DNA of 64,000 nt from CAVWDI01 sp963793095 (GTDB lineage: Bacteria > Chloroflexota > Anaerolineae > Anaerolineales > UBA4823), in contig CAWBYY010000002.1 of assembly GCA_963793095.1 (NCBI GenBank), positions 434,001-498,000 on the forward strand, in the 5' to 3' direction. The stretch's first letter is position 1; the number at the start of each line of letters is the position of its first letter. Positions 36,461 through 46,349 of this stretch are shown one piece after another. A program made the translations under genes and the position numbers. The notes beneath the pieces are model-generated. The model had not been told where the DNA came from. It saw only the letters and a program-made list of their open reading frames with translations, and did no database searches.

Positions 36461-38003
36461 ATGCAAGAGCAGATCATCGAATGTGTGCCAAATTTCTCTG
36501 AAGCCCGGCGGCCGGAGGTGATTGACGAGATAAAAAAATCGATTTTATCTGTTCCTGAGGTTGTTTTGCTTGACCAGCACCTGGATGAAGACCACAACCG
36601 CACGGTTTTGACATTTGCAGGCTCACCCCGTGGAGTTGAGCAAGCCACGTTTCTGGCAATTAAAAAAGCGGCGGAATTAATTGACCTGAACAACCACCGG
36701 GGAGAGCATCCCCGAATCGGAGCGACGGATGTGGTCCCTTTTGTGCCCATATCAGGGGTGAGTATCGAAGATTGTGTGGAAATCGCCCGCCGTTTAGGGA
36801 AAAAGGTGGCTGATGATCTGGGTATTCCGGTTTACCTCTACGAAACAGCCGCAGCGCGGCCAGACCGGAAGAATCTTGAAAATATCCGGAAAGGCGAGTT
36901 TGAAATCCTGAAAGAGGAGATTCTGGTTGACCCTGAAAGAGCTCCTGATTTTGGTCCAGCCAAATTGGGTCCGGCGGGTGCGACTGTAATCGGAGCCCGG
37001 CCGTTTTTGATTGCATATAACATCTACCTTACATGCAATGATGTCTCGATCGCAAAAAAAGTCGCCCGGGCAGTGCGGCACTCTGCGGGTGGACTGCGCT
37101 ACGTAAAAGCGCTGGGGATGCTTGTCGATGGCAGGGCGCAGGTTTCCATGAAATCTGACCGATTTCCAGGGCACTCCTTTAGCCCAGGTGGTCGAGATGG
37201 TTCGCCGCCAGGCTGCTCGCTACGGTGTTGGAATACAATCATCCGAACTGGTTGGTTTAATCCCCCAGGCTGCTGTGAACGATGCCGCCTGTTGGTACCT
37301 GCAGTTGGATGGTTTTAAACCTGATCAGATACTTGAAAATCGCCTGGCCTCTGCCCTAAAGGAAATGCCTGCAGGCACAAATGGTGCAGGTTTCCTGGAG
37401 GCTCTGGCCAGCGCTGACCCTACTCCGGGTGGTGGTTCTGCCGCCGCTTACAGCGCCGCCGCTGGCGCAGCCCTGGTTGCAATGGTAGCCAAACTGACCA
37501 TCGGCAGGAAGAAGTACATCGAGGTGCAGTCCGAGATGCAGGCTGTCCTCAAACAGGCTGAGGAGCTTCGAACGCAGTTGAACAGCGATGTGGACCGGGA
37601 TGCGGCTGCTTATACATTGGTTCTGGATGCGTTCGGGATGGTGAAGGATACGCCGGAAGAACGTACGCTAAGGGAAAAACAAATCCAGGCAGCAACTCTT
37701 CAAGCAGCCCAGGTACCCCTGGAGGTTGCCCGCCGCGCGCTTGCAGTAATGAATCTGGCGGAAAAAGCGGTTTCGATGGGGAATGTAAACGCAATCAGCG
37801 ATGGAGCCAGCGGAGCGGCGCTGGCCAGGGCTGCGCTTACCAGCGCAGGATACAATATCCGGATCAATGCCAGAGACCTGCACGACCGGGAGACAGCCCG
37901 CTCGCTGATTTTGAACTTTATCGATTTAGAGAACCAGGCCCTCCAGATAGAAGCGCAAATCCAGAGAACCTTGGAAGAACGGGGAGGCTTTTCTTTCGAA
38001 TGA
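36461..38003 (+). pseudogene. ftcD: glutamate formimidoyltransferase / formimidotetrahydrofolate cyclodeaminase, +1 frameshift at 37151-37153
   Basis: The first frame, from ATG 36461, gives the formiminotransferase domain (ECVPNFSEARRPEV, HRGEHPRIGATDVVPF, VYLYETAA). The second, in the next phase, gives the rest of that domain (YGVGIQSSELVGLIP) and the cyclodeaminase (ADPTPGGGSAAAYSAA). With one A removed from AAA at 37151-37153 the junction reads VSMNLTDFQGTPLAQVVEMV, the expected family sequence, and the gene encodes a 513-residue bifunctional enzyme. It transfers the formimino group of formiminoglutamate to tetrahydrofolate and then deaminates it, feeding C1 units into folate. Whether the cell really carries the insertion is unknown. 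An ATGA overlap joins it to the next gene. Confidence 0.9.
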
Positions 38004-39118
38004 AGATTTTCACCAGGGTTCTGATTATCCTGGCAGTACTGTCAGGATTCCTGCTGGCTGCATGTTCTGCTGGGTCTGGTTCTGCCCGGGTTCCTGAAGA
38101 TACGCCTGTTTACACCCAAACTTCAACCGCCAGTCCATTCCCAACGCCAGCTTTATTAACCCCCATTCCAATATTGCCAATGAACACTCCTGGGATTCCT
38201 TTGACTGAAACACAGCCAGTTGCGAGCACCCCCATCTCCAGCACAGTTATTGAACCGACTCCCTGCACGCCAGATCGCTGTGTTTACCAGGATGTTTTCT
38301 TTCTGAGCCGCCCGATTGATGAGACCCTCAACGATCAGGTGGATGTAACCTACCGGTTTGGATCGACTTAGGGAGAAAAGAGGGAACCGCATCACGGTGT
38401 TGAATTTCTAAACGGGTACGGCACACCCGTAAAATCGGCTGCCGATGGAATTGTGGTCGTTGCCGGTACCGATATTGATAAGATCTCGCCGCAGGGTGCC
38501 TGGCCGATTGAATTCTACGGGCCGTACTCGAATTTCTACGGCAACCTGGTTGTGATTGAGCACCAGGCGCCAACCGAATTACAGAGATTGGGTCTGGATG
38601 GCTTGAATAGAGTATTCACTCTTTACGCCCATCTTTCAGAGATTCTTGTCCAGCCAGGCCAGCAGGTAAAAAATGGTCAGGAAATTGGAAAAGTTGGAAT
38701 CACGGGCGTATCAGAGGGCAGCCATTTACATTTTGAGGTGAGATTAGGTGAGAATAAATACCAGAATTCACGCAATCCAGAGCTGTGGCTGGCTCCACAT
38801 AAAGGCGAAAATGGCCAGTTGAACGGCGCTGTTTCAGGAAATGTGATCGATTCTTATGGAAATAACGTCCCTGTTTCCAGCATTGTTCTCGAATACCTGC
38901 CTGATGGTCCTCAGGGGACGACCCAGTCCGAAATATATTTATTGAGCTATGAGGAAAAAGCGCTGATCGACCAGCCTCCGTACAGAGAAAGTTTTGCGGT
39001 TGGCGATATACTCCCGGGTCTTTACCGCATCTCGTTTCCATTCTACGGCAGGCAGGAGTTCCTGGCGGAAGTATTTCCGGGTGGGTTGACAGTGCTTACT
39101 TTTAATTTCAGTGAATAG
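38000..39118 (+). pseudogene. M23-family lipoprotein peptidase interrupted by an in-frame TAG
   Basis: ATG 38000 overlaps the ftcD stop. A lipobox (LLAACSAG, Cys near residue 22) and a Thr/Pro linker lead into VDVTYRFGST, then TAG at 38369-38371. The same frame continues REPHHGVEFLNGYGTPV, then the M23 sites LYAHLSEI and HLHFEVRLG, to TAA at 39118. So one continuous 373-codon gene is broken by a single amber codon, probably a CAG changed to TAG. The metal motif is HHGVE, with Glu in place of the usual Asp. The C-terminal 110 residues look like a beta-sandwich carbohydrate-binding or stalk domain. It is unrelated in detail to the LysM array. Confidence 0.82.
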
Positions 39119-39839
39119 GGCGAAGAATATCCGATTCGTCCCCCGCCTGGCCCTTGGATTTGTCTGAATTCAGCAAAAATGTAAACCAGCAGATCAGACT
39201 CATCACCAGCATCTCCCCAAATTCCTCAAGGATTCCCAGGATTTGTTGAAGAATCACTCCCTTTACGGCTATGACAAGCAGGTCCAGCACGGCTCCAAAA
39301 AGAAACAGCCCTCCAGTTAAAACCAGCAGCACCAGAAAATTGTTTCTGACAAGCCTGTCGCTCTTAAAATAAGCGCTTAGAATCAGAATCAGAAATATAA
39401 GCCCAACAACCGTGGATACGGAAAATTCCGCCATATCCTTTGCGCGCACACCAAGTCCTGTGGGGAAAACAAGCGCCCTCGAGAGGAAACCGCCTAAATC
39501 TTCACGTACCTTAAAGAGATCATCAAGTAAGAGATAAAAGAACAGAGAGCCCCAGATCAGATAGACAAATTTGCCTGTTCCGATCGTAACCAGGATGCAC
39601 AGGAGGATGATCCAAAATTCCTTGACGTACTGGTAGGATTCTGGAAGACCCAGGTCCAGGAAAAGCGAAAATGCGGTGTTGCCAAAATATGGGAAAATTC
39701 CTTTAAAGGGCGGCGCCCTGTGCATGATATGCAGGCTGAGAAATAAAAAATCAGCTGAAAAAAGAAGCAGGAGGAATATTTTTGACTCCCGGGTCAGCTT
39801 TTCAAAAAAAGACCGTATTGCGGTTGTCTGTTGCGTCAC
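39108..39839 (-). CDS. six-helix membrane protein, unknown function
   Basis: The 243-residue protein has six hydrophobic segments (roughly residues 19-38, 52-68, 72-92, 95-107, 138-160 and 172-205) and a short polar tail. Acidic residues between helices 4 and 5 (DDLFKVREDLGG) are conserved-looking. I do not recognise the family. It ends 11 bases inside the convergent M23 gene and is the last gene downstream of the REC-kinase at 39965, with a 125-base gap between, so co-transcription is uncertain. Confidence 0.65.
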   Translation of the reverse strand: MTQQTTAIRSFFEKLTRESKIFLLLLFSADFLFLSLHIMHRAPPFKGIFPYFGNTAFSLFLDLGLPESYQYVKEFWIILLCILVTIGTGKFVYLIWGSLFFYLLLDDLFKVREDLGGFLSRALVFPTGLGVRAKDMAEFSVSTVVGLIFLILILSAYFKSDRLVRNNFLVLLVLTGGLFLFGAVLDLLVIAVKGVILQQILGILEEFGEMLVMSLICWFTFLLNSDKSKGQAGDESDILRPIH

Positions 39840-39964
39840 TTGTTTGTGAATGTAAAAATCCGTTTGTCTTTCGAATAATGATGTAAAGAATGGCTACAGT
39901 TCTAAGTCATTCTATTTTAATAAGTATTTTTGAACAGCTGCTTTTCAATGAGAAAAAAAATAAA

Positions 39965-41125
39965 TTACAAATGGCTAATATCCGGATTTGAGGGAAAGAA
40001 AAGTGTGAATGTTGTCCCTGTACCCTCTTTGCTTTCAAGTTCAATACTTCCATTGAATTGTCTCATGTGCTGGTATACGATACTCAATCCAAGACCAGTT
40101 CCTTGAATCCCGGCTTTCTTTACGTTGCGACCGCGGAAAAATTCTTCTCCAATATGGGGGATATCTTCTGTTGGAATACCTAACCCTGTATCCGAAACGA
40201 TAACCGATACGCCATCCTGATTGTTTTTCGCTATAACCTTTACTTCCCCGCCTGAGGGGGTGTACTTGATGGCGTTATAGATCAGATTGTTGAATATTTT
40301 GTAAAGGCCGCTTTCATTTGCCAGGACATTTTTAGGACTTCCGTCAATCTCCAACAATATCTGAACTCCTTTGTTTCTTGCTTCAACAGAAAACTTGTCA
40401 ATGACATCTGTAAGAATTGGATCTATCTCAAAGGGATGAAGACGTTCTTCTACAGCAACGTTTTTCGTTTCTGCAAGGGATAATAAATCGTCAACCAATT
40501 CACCCAGGTTGTTAAGGCGGTTCTCAATGCGGATCAGGATATCTTTTTGTTGGTTAGAGACTTCCCCTGCTAATCCCTTGATCAGAGTGCGAACAAGACT
40601 CTGTGCCCCGCCCACGGGAGAACGCAGTTCATGGGCTACTGTAAGAATGAATTTGCTTTTAAACTGATCAAGTTGCTCCAATTCCTGCTTGGCGCGAGCC
40701 AGTTCAGCTGCACGCTGCTCAATATTGCGCAGCCTTTTGGCTTCTTGAGACAGGCGCCGTTTTTCCAGACCCTGATTGACGGTCATGATCAGCACGTCGG
40801 CAGTGAATGGTTTGGAAATAAAGTCATAAGCCCCCTTTTTGATAGCATCTACAGCCATTTCAACGGTGCCATAACCAGTGATGATTATACAAACAGTATC
40901 TGGATCTTTACTGTGGATTGGATTAATTAAATCAATGCCTCGCCCATCCGGCATCATTACATCCAGCAAGACCAGGTCAAAATTAATTTCTTGCAGAAAT
41001 TGCTGGGCTTGACTAATTGATTCCGCCGCCTCAATATTAAATCCCTCTGGAGTTAGAGCGCGCCGGCACCCCTCCCGAATTCCCATTTCATCATCGACAA
41101 CAAGAATTCTCCCTTTATTTTCCAT
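39965..41125 (-). CDS. response-regulator/histidine-kinase hybrid (REC-HisKA-HATPase)
   Basis: The 386-residue protein starts with a receiver domain: DDEMG acidic pocket (near 11-12), phospho-acceptor Asp in LVLLDVMMPDG (near 55) and Lys in DFISKPF (near 107). A coiled linker leads to a kinase core with H-box FILTVAHELRSPVGG (His near 168), N-box NNLIYNAIKYTP, and G-boxes DTGLGIP and GTGLGLSIV. It has no sensor or membrane domain and so probably takes its signal by phosphotransfer from the membrane kinase encoded 16 bases upstream. The pair and the next receiver protein trail the hydrogenase genes. Confidence 0.9.
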   Translation of the reverse strand: MENKGRILVVDDEMGIREGCRRALTPEGFNIEAAESISQAQQFLQEINFDLVLLDVMMPDGRGIDLINPIHSKDPDTVCIIITGYGTVEMAVDAIKKGAYDFISKPFTADVLIMTVNQGLEKRRLSQEAKRLRNIEQRAAELARAKQELEQLDQFKSKFILTVAHELRSPVGGAQSLVRTLIKGLAGEVSNQQKDILIRIENRLNNLGELVDDLLSLAETKNVAVEERLHPFEIDPILTDVIDKFSVEARNKGVQILLEIDGSPKNVLANESGLYKIFNNLIYNAIKYTPSGGEVKVIAKNNQDGVSVIVSDTGLGIPTEDIPHIGEEFFRGRNVKKAGIQGTGLGLSIVYQHMRQFNGSIELESKEGTGTTFTLFFPSNPDISHL

Positions 41126-41141
41126 GAAACACCTGAATAAA

Positions 41142-43124
41142 TTAGCTTATTGTATCACCCGTGAACTTGGCGGATGATATACGCCCTTCCGGGAGATTGA
41201 CGGGCAGCGTTATGGTGAAAGTAGTGCCCTTTCCCATCTGGCTCTGGACGCTGATCTGCCCTTGGTGCATTTTGATAATTCCGTATACTATTGATAATCC
41301 TAAACCGGTTCCCTTATCGTAGGATTTTGTTGTGAAGAAGGGAGAAAAGATTTTATCCAGGTTATCTTTAGGAATACCAGAACCTGTATCGGAGATATTG
41401 ATCTCAATCCAATCGTGGTCGAACATTTTACTGGTGATCGATATCATACCTTCCCCCTCCATCGCTTCGGCGGAATTTTTGAACAGGTTAATAAAAACTT
41501 GCTGTATCTGGCTTGGATCAACTTTTATGGAAGTAATGTCAGGGTCAAAATTACGCATAAATTTTACATCCTGGAAAGCTGGTTGGGCCTGGAGCCCTTC
41601 GATCACCTGATCGATCAGGTTGTGTATATTTATTTTCTGCGCTATCACATTCTTTTGCCTGGAGAAGTCAAGCAAATCTGAAACAATCGATTTACACCTT
41701 TTCGTCTCCTCAATAATCATCTTGAGATCATTCCGATGCGGGTCATCCTCCGCAGTTTCCTTGTACATCATATCTGAAAAGAGCAGGATTGTACCCAGGG
41801 GATTGTTGATCTCGTGGGCAACTCCTGCTGCAAGCTGTCCCATTGAAGCCAGCTTCTCTTTTTGGAGTAACTCCTTCTGGATCTGGTCTAATTCCTTGAC
41901 CATCCTGTTAAAAGAATGTCCCAAGAGAGCCAGCTCCCCGCTTCCATTAACATTGACGTGTACACTCATATCCCCTTGAGCCAGACGGCGGTTTGCCTCC
42001 ACAAGATCCGATACCGGTCGAGTAATGGTTCTGGCAATTGGTGTCGCAATTATTCCTGCCAGCAAAATACTCAATGCTGCAATAATCAACACCTGATTTG
42101 AGAAAGCATCTGAAAGAGCCTGAAAGGTTGATTTGAGGGCGCCCACATACAGGCTTCCTACTACCTGTCCCAGGTGGTTATGGAGCGGTTTATACCGGGT
42201 GATATAGGTGTCATTAACCACGAACGCTTCGCCTATATAATCCTGTCCATCCTCCAGTACCACATCGTATACCTCTTGTGAAACCCTGGTGCCTACCGCC
42301 CGTTTGTTATCTTCGGTCATCACATTTGTGGAAACCCGCAGGTCACCGAAGAAGATTGTAACGGTATCAATGCCAGCAACTTCCTTGATTCGATCGACGA
42401 GGGTGAAATCGTTGTTAAACATATATGCAGCCAGAACTGCGCCTTTCACTTCATCCTGGTCACCCAGTATTGGTGAGACGCTTGTCAGTGCCAATCCAGC
42501 TGTGCCCTCTCGTGGATCGAAGGGGCTTGCGGCAGCTTTTGGAGTATCGATGAGTGTTATGTGGGCTTGCTCTTCAAGCCCTATTTGGTTCAAAAACTCT
42601 ACCGGTATTATTTCCGTAGCTGATTGGTCCAGGCCAGTCTCAAGCACGCTGTCAACAATCGCTAAATTTGCCCAGTTCCCATCGGTAACTGCTTGCGATA
42701 GTTTTCCGCCGGGGGTTAATACCCGGCTGGCTAAAATGTCTCCATCCGAATCAAGTACAGCGATGAAATGGGTACCTCCGAGCCCGAGCACGGTTATTTT
42801 ATTTGTGATTTGCTGGTCAATTATTCTGAGAGCATCGCTCTGGTCCTTGGAAGCAGGTTGTAAATTTTCTTTAACCAGTGAATCCAGTACAAGCCGGTGG
42901 CTGATTGCCGCGGTTTCATCCAATTTAAGCTGGTAGAATGCATTTGCTAGCTCCATATCGCGGTCAATTCGCTCCGCCTCAGCTGCTTTTAGATAATTCT
43001 GTATTACCCTTGATATAGCTGCGGCACTCAGACATACGGTAAATGCGGCGACCAGGGAGAAGGAAAAAATCAGCACAGTCCTGAGTTTCCCCCCAAATAG
43101 ATTTAAGATCAGACGCCTCATCAT
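41142..43124 (-). CDS. membrane sensor histidine kinase with extracytoplasmic cache-like domain
   Basis: The 660-residue protein has an N-terminal helix (about 15-40), a 300-residue outer sensor region with cache-like segments (GTHFIAVLDSDGDILASR, TIFFGDLRVSTN, and YITRYKPLHNHLGQVVGSLY), a second helix (about 347-368), HAMP (ITRPVSDLVEANRRLAQGDM) and a kinase core: H-box AAGVAHEINNPLG (His near 437), N-box FINLFKNSAEAM, G-boxes DTGSGIP and GTGLGLSIVYGI. The H-box and ATP-binding type match the NtrB-like kinases that control energy metabolism. The ligand is unknown. Sixteen bases separate it from the hybrid regulator gene downstream. Confidence 0.9.
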   Translation of the reverse strand: MMRRLILNLFGGKLRTVLIFSFSLVAAFTVCLSAAAISRVIQNYLKAAEAERIDRDMELANAFYQLKLDETAAISHRLVLDSLVKENLQPASKDQSDALRIIDQQITNKITVLGLGGTHFIAVLDSDGDILASRVLTPGGKLSQAVTDGNWANLAIVDSVLETGLDQSATEIIPVEFLNQIGLEEQAHITLIDTPKAAASPFDPREGTAGLALTSVSPILGDQDEVKGAVLAAYMFNNDFTLVDRIKEVAGIDTVTIFFGDLRVSTNVMTEDNKRAVGTRVSQEVYDVVLEDGQDYIGEAFVVNDTYITRYKPLHNHLGQVVGSLYVGALKSTFQALSDAFSNQVLIIAALSILLAGIIATPIARTITRPVSDLVEANRRLAQGDMSVHVNVNGSGELALLGHSFNRMVKELDQIQKELLQKEKLASMGQLAAGVAHEINNPLGTILLFSDMMYKETAEDDPHRNDLKMIIEETKRCKSIVSDLLDFSRQKNVIAQKINIHNLIDQVIEGLQAQPAFQDVKFMRNFDPDITSIKVDPSQIQQVFINLFKNSAEAMEGEGMISITSKMFDHDWIEINISDTGSGIPKDNLDKIFSPFFTTKSYDKGTGLGLSIVYGIIKMHQGQISVQSQMGKGTTFTITLPVNLPEGRISSAKFTGDTIS

Positions 43125-43255
43125 TAAGCACTCGGTTTCCTGGGCTCTGTTTTAAGGGATACAAAGACTTAATACTTCCCCATTAATTATGGAGAAATAT
43201 CAAGCCTTTTTCCCCTGCTACAGGTTTTTTCTGATTTTCTGAGCCAGGTTTATCC

Positions 43256-43666
43256 TTAATTGGATACCTTCTCCTGGCTCAGAAGCCACTCTACCTTACC
43301 GGTCAGATCATCTGGATCAATTGGCTTATCGACGAATATTTCAACGGGCAGGTAATCAATATCCGGCTCAAATTTTAAGGGTGTTGTACTGTGGATTGCA
43401 GTCAACATAAGTATCGGGATGTTTTTGTATTGGATATATTCTGAAGTGGGATCCTGACTGCGAAGTTTGAGAGCCAATTGAAAACCTTCGGTTTTGGTTT
43501 CCATCATAACATCCAGGATAATCAAATCCGGTTTTTGAGATTTTATTTTCTCGATCCCTTCAGATCCGCTTGAAGCTTCAATAACCTCGTAACCTTCGCC
43601 TTCCAGACACATGCGGACAGCCAGTACAATATCGGGATCATCATCAATAATTAATATTTTCGACAT
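43256..43666 (-). CDS. stand-alone receiver-domain response regulator
   Basis: The 136-residue protein is a single receiver domain: DDDPD (acidic pocket, near 8-10), phospho-Asp in LIILDVMME (near 52), Thr in MLTAIH and Lys in VDKPID (near 113). AAGGAG lies seven bases before ATG 43666. No output domain is present, so it acts by protein contact or phosphotransfer. The longer-than-usual loop after the phospho-Asp (METKTEGFQLALKLRSQDPTS region) is a distinctive feature. It is located 75 bases after the hydrogenase protease gene and before the sensor kinase gene. Confidence 0.88.
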   Translation of the reverse strand: MSKILIIDDDPDIVLAVRMCLEGEGYEVIEASSGSEGIEKIKSQKPDLIILDVMMETKTEGFQLALKLRSQDPTSEYIQYKNIPILMLTAIHSTTPLKFEPDIDYLPVEIFVDKPIDPDDLTGKVEWLLSQEKVSN

Positions 43667-43740
43667 TTTATTTTCTCCTTTTTTTTAGATAGTGGTAAAA
43701 ATTGGTTAAACAGGACTCTCCTTCTTTCCAGTGTTATCTT

Positions 43741-44295
43741 TCATTTTCGTAAATCCTCCAATATAGCTATGCAGACATCTGGTATTGATTTCTGGACGGA
43801 GACACTCAGTTTTTTTGAAAAATTTACCTCCTTCGGTTGCACACCGTAAATTGAAATTTCCGGCAATTCGATGTTCAGCGCTGAACATAGTTCCAGTATT
43901 TCAACAAGGTCCATGCTGTGTATCGAAAGATGTGTATTTTGGCAGATTGTTGGAGCAGTTTTTCCATTCAAAATAAATCGTTTCCAATCACCGGGATTGG
44001 TATTGAAAAATACTGCGTCTACAATAATTACCTTCTCATATTTTTTTGAAATAATGGCGTCCACAATATTTGCGGGAGAAGCGTTCCATTGAAGTTGAAT
44101 ATTTTCGGGAAGTTCTCCACACATCTCCAATCTATCTAGAATATTTCCTCCTACACCATCGTCTGCACGCAGCGAGTTTCCAAACGCTGCAATGAGTTTG
44201 CCGTCCCTTGGGGGAGTGCGGTTCTGGCAACCCACGAGGTCACCTGGATCAGACAAGGTATCGGGTGAACCAGTACAGGCCTGCAAATCAGACAA
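43741..44295 (-). CDS. hydrogenase maturation protease for the group 3b enzyme
   Basis: The start is TTG 44295. The ribosome-binding site GGAGGTG is embedded in the last codons of hydA, six bases before the TTG, which supports this unusual choice. The 184-residue protein has the protease signatures GNSLRADDGVGG (metal-binding Asp), VDAVFFNTNPGDW (second Asp) and HSMDLVEILELC (His), matching nickel-dependent endopeptidases that remove the C-terminal peptide of the large subunit once the NiFe site is complete. An N-terminal extension of about 33 residues precedes the usual start of the family. It is coupled directly to hydA, its expected client. Confidence 0.88.
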   Translation of the reverse strand: MSDLQACTGSPDTLSDPGDLVGCQNRTPPRDGKLIAAFGNSLRADDGVGGNILDRLEMCGELPENIQLQWNASPANIVDAIISKKYEKVIIVDAVFFNTNPGDWKRFILNGKTAPTICQNTHLSIHSMDLVEILELCSALNIELPEISIYGVQPKEVNFSKKLSVSVQKSIPDVCIAILEDLRK

Positions 44296-45589
44296 ATCTC
44301 ACCTCCATGGCGTGCGCAGCACAGGAAATGCAGGGATCGTAAGCGCGCACAAGCATCTCGATCCGGTGCGTTATTTCTGCTTGTGGCAAATCGATGATGG
44401 AAGGCACATATGTCCGCATATCCGATTCTATATTTGCTAAATTCTGAGCGGTTGGGATGACACAATTTGCATCGATCAGGAACCCATTCTTAATTACATA
44501 ATTGTGGAATAAACTTCCCCGCGGGGCTTCACATGCTCCAATCCCTTCCCCAGAATTCCGGACTGGTAAAGCAGGGACTTCCGGTTTTATTCCATTTTCC
44601 AGCAAATGCTCAATGGTAAGGATGGCTTCTTCAACACAATGGACAATCTCAACGACCTGGGCTGTGGTGTTCATATACGGGTTTGAACAAACGGGAAACA
44701 GCCCTAAAGAATTCGCAGCTGACCTTGCTCTTACATGTAATTTGTCATGGTTGATGTTAAAGCGTGCCAGCGCTCCGACCATGTATGGTTTTTGTTTATA
44801 CTGGGCGTGTTTAGCAGTTGAATGGGCAACCTTGTATTCGCGAATTATTTCTCGGTAATTCTCTAAAGGCCAGGATTCACCTTCTGTGCTGGATATCCTG
44901 CCACCCATAACGCAATAGTTGTGTTCGTCTCTCAGTGCGATATATTCTGAATTGCGCTCAAAGATTGGTAGTGTGAGACTCTGGAAAAGCTCCACAGTGG
45001 CGTCAACATCTTTTCGGGCATCCATCAAGTTTTCTTTCAGGTTAATTAAATGCTCTGCAGTTGGTAGTTGGGCAAATCCACCCACCACCATCTTAATTGG
45101 ATGTGTGTGGCGACCACAAACCACGGAACAGATATCTCCTGCCAGACTTTTCATCCTCAGCGCTCTCTGGAGTACATCAGGCGCACTTTTAGCTAGCGGG
45201 ATCACACTGCCAAACCCAAGCAGATCAGGAGCTACCAGCATATATACATGCAATATGTGGCTGTCCAACAACTCTCCATAGAGGTTAAGCAGGCGGAGCA
45301 ATTTAGTTTGCGGGCTGATCTGCACACCCAACGCATTTTCAACAGCGCAAATCGAAGCGGTGGCATGTGTTACCGCGCATATTCCGCAGATACGAGAAGC
45401 AAGGTGCGAGGCCTTTTCAAACTCAAGACCACGTAACATGGCCTCAAAAAATCGCGGAGCTTCCACGATCTCCAGATCACACTTTTCTAAAAGGCCGTTG
45501 GTCATATTTACTACAATATTGCCATGACCTTCAACCCGTGTCAGGTGGTGCAGGTCAATATGAACACTATTCCGGTTTCTGGTATCCAT
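44288..45589 (-). CDS. hydA: group 3b [NiFe]-hydrogenase large (alpha) subunit
   Basis: Started at ATG 45589 (MDTRNRNSVHIDLHHLTRVE) the protein has 433 residues, overlapping the small-subunit gene by 23 bases; a start further upstream adds only unconserved sequence. The nickel ligands are RICGIC (residues 66-71) and DPCISCAAH near the end, followed by the seven-residue tail AMEVRFV that the maturation protease removes. The protein binds the NiFe(CN)2CO centre and activates H2. With the beta, gamma and delta genes upstream it matches archaeal sulfhydrogenase (hydBGDA), a cytoplasmic NADP-linked enzyme that can also reduce sulfur or polysulfide. Confidence 0.94.
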   Translation of the reverse strand: MDTRNRNSVHIDLHHLTRVEGHGNIVVNMTNGLLEKCDLEIVEAPRFFEAMLRGLEFEKASHLASRICGICAVTHATASICAVENALGVQISPQTKLLRLLNLYGELLDSHILHVYMLVAPDLLGFGSVIPLAKSAPDVLQRALRMKSLAGDICSVVCGRHTHPIKMVVGGFAQLPTAEHLINLKENLMDARKDVDATVELFQSLTLPIFERNSEYIALRDEHNYCVMGGRISSTEGESWPLENYREIIREYKVAHSTAKHAQYKQKPYMVGALARFNINHDKLHVRARSAANSLGLFPVCSNPYMNTTAQVVEIVHCVEEAILTIEHLLENGIKPEVPALPVRNSGEGIGACEAPRGSLFHNYVIKNGFLIDANCVIPTAQNLANIESDMRTYVPSIIDLPQAEITHRIEMLVRAYDPCISCAAHAMEVRFV

Positions 45590-46349
45590 AAGCCTCTCTC
45601 TTGTTTGGACTGAGCTGGTAGGATTGGAAGAGTTTAATCTGAGACGAGTATACGTGCGTATTGAAACCGTGTTCGGCCAGCGCAATTTGCATTCCTTCTG
45701 TATTTGCGGAAGTCGCTTTACCGCGGCAGCCATCACAGCCTACGCCGTTCGAAGGGCAGATTGCTCCGCATCCTGCTCTTGTTATGGGTCCCAGACAAGA
45801 TTTCCCAAAATTGAAGACACAAACATTTTCCTGTAATTTGCACTCCACACATACGGGATAATCCGGAATGGGCAGCCTGCGACCCTGTAAAAGGGCGGTT
45901 ACACAGTTGATGAACTCTTCGCGATCAATTGGACAGCCGGGGATGAAGCCATCAATTTGGATGACAGAATCAATCGGTGCACCAGGATATGGTTCATGGT
46001 TCATGGTCATAGATCCATAAACATATCGCTCTGCTTCTTCCTGTGACTGCCAATTCCTGAGGGCGTTAACACCTCCAAGATGGGCGCAGGCTCCTAGGGC
46101 GATTACAATTTTTGCATTTTGTCTGATTTCTTTTAATCGAATTTCATCCGGCAGCCGTGTGCAGGAACCTTCAACAAACGCAACTTGATAGTCATTGCTT
46201 TTTTCACTCATCGCCTCCCGAAATTGGACAATATCTACCACGTCTACCAAGGCTGGGTGGCGTTGCAGCGAATCGATTACTGTTAATTGGCATCCTTCAC
46301 AGCCAGCAAAATCGAAAAAAGCAATTTTAGGTTTAATTTCTGGCTTCAT
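45567..46349 (-). CDS. hydD: group 3b [NiFe]-hydrogenase small (delta) subunit
   Basis: The 260-residue protein carries the proximal cluster ligands: AGCEGCQLTVIDSL (near 14-20), EGSCTR (near 60) and ALGACAHLGGV (near 95), then GCPIDREEF. The C-terminal half has further Cys groups (CVECKLQENVC, CLGPITRAGCGAICPSNGVG and GCDGCRG) for two more [4Fe-4S] clusters forming the electron wire between the NiFe site and the flavin module. ATG 46349 overlaps the stop of hydG by four bases. Confidence 0.93.
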   Translation of the reverse strand: MKPEIKPKIAFFDFAGCEGCQLTVIDSLQRHPALVDVVDIVQFREAMSEKSNDYQVAFVEGSCTRLPDEIRLKEIRQNAKIVIALGACAHLGGVNALRNWQSQEEAERYVYGSMTMNHEPYPGAPIDSVIQIDGFIPGCPIDREEFINCVTALLQGRRLPIPDYPVCVECKLQENVCVFNFGKSCLGPITRAGCGAICPSNGVGCDGCRGKATSANTEGMQIALAEHGFNTHVYSSQIKLFQSYQLSPNKREAYGYQKPE

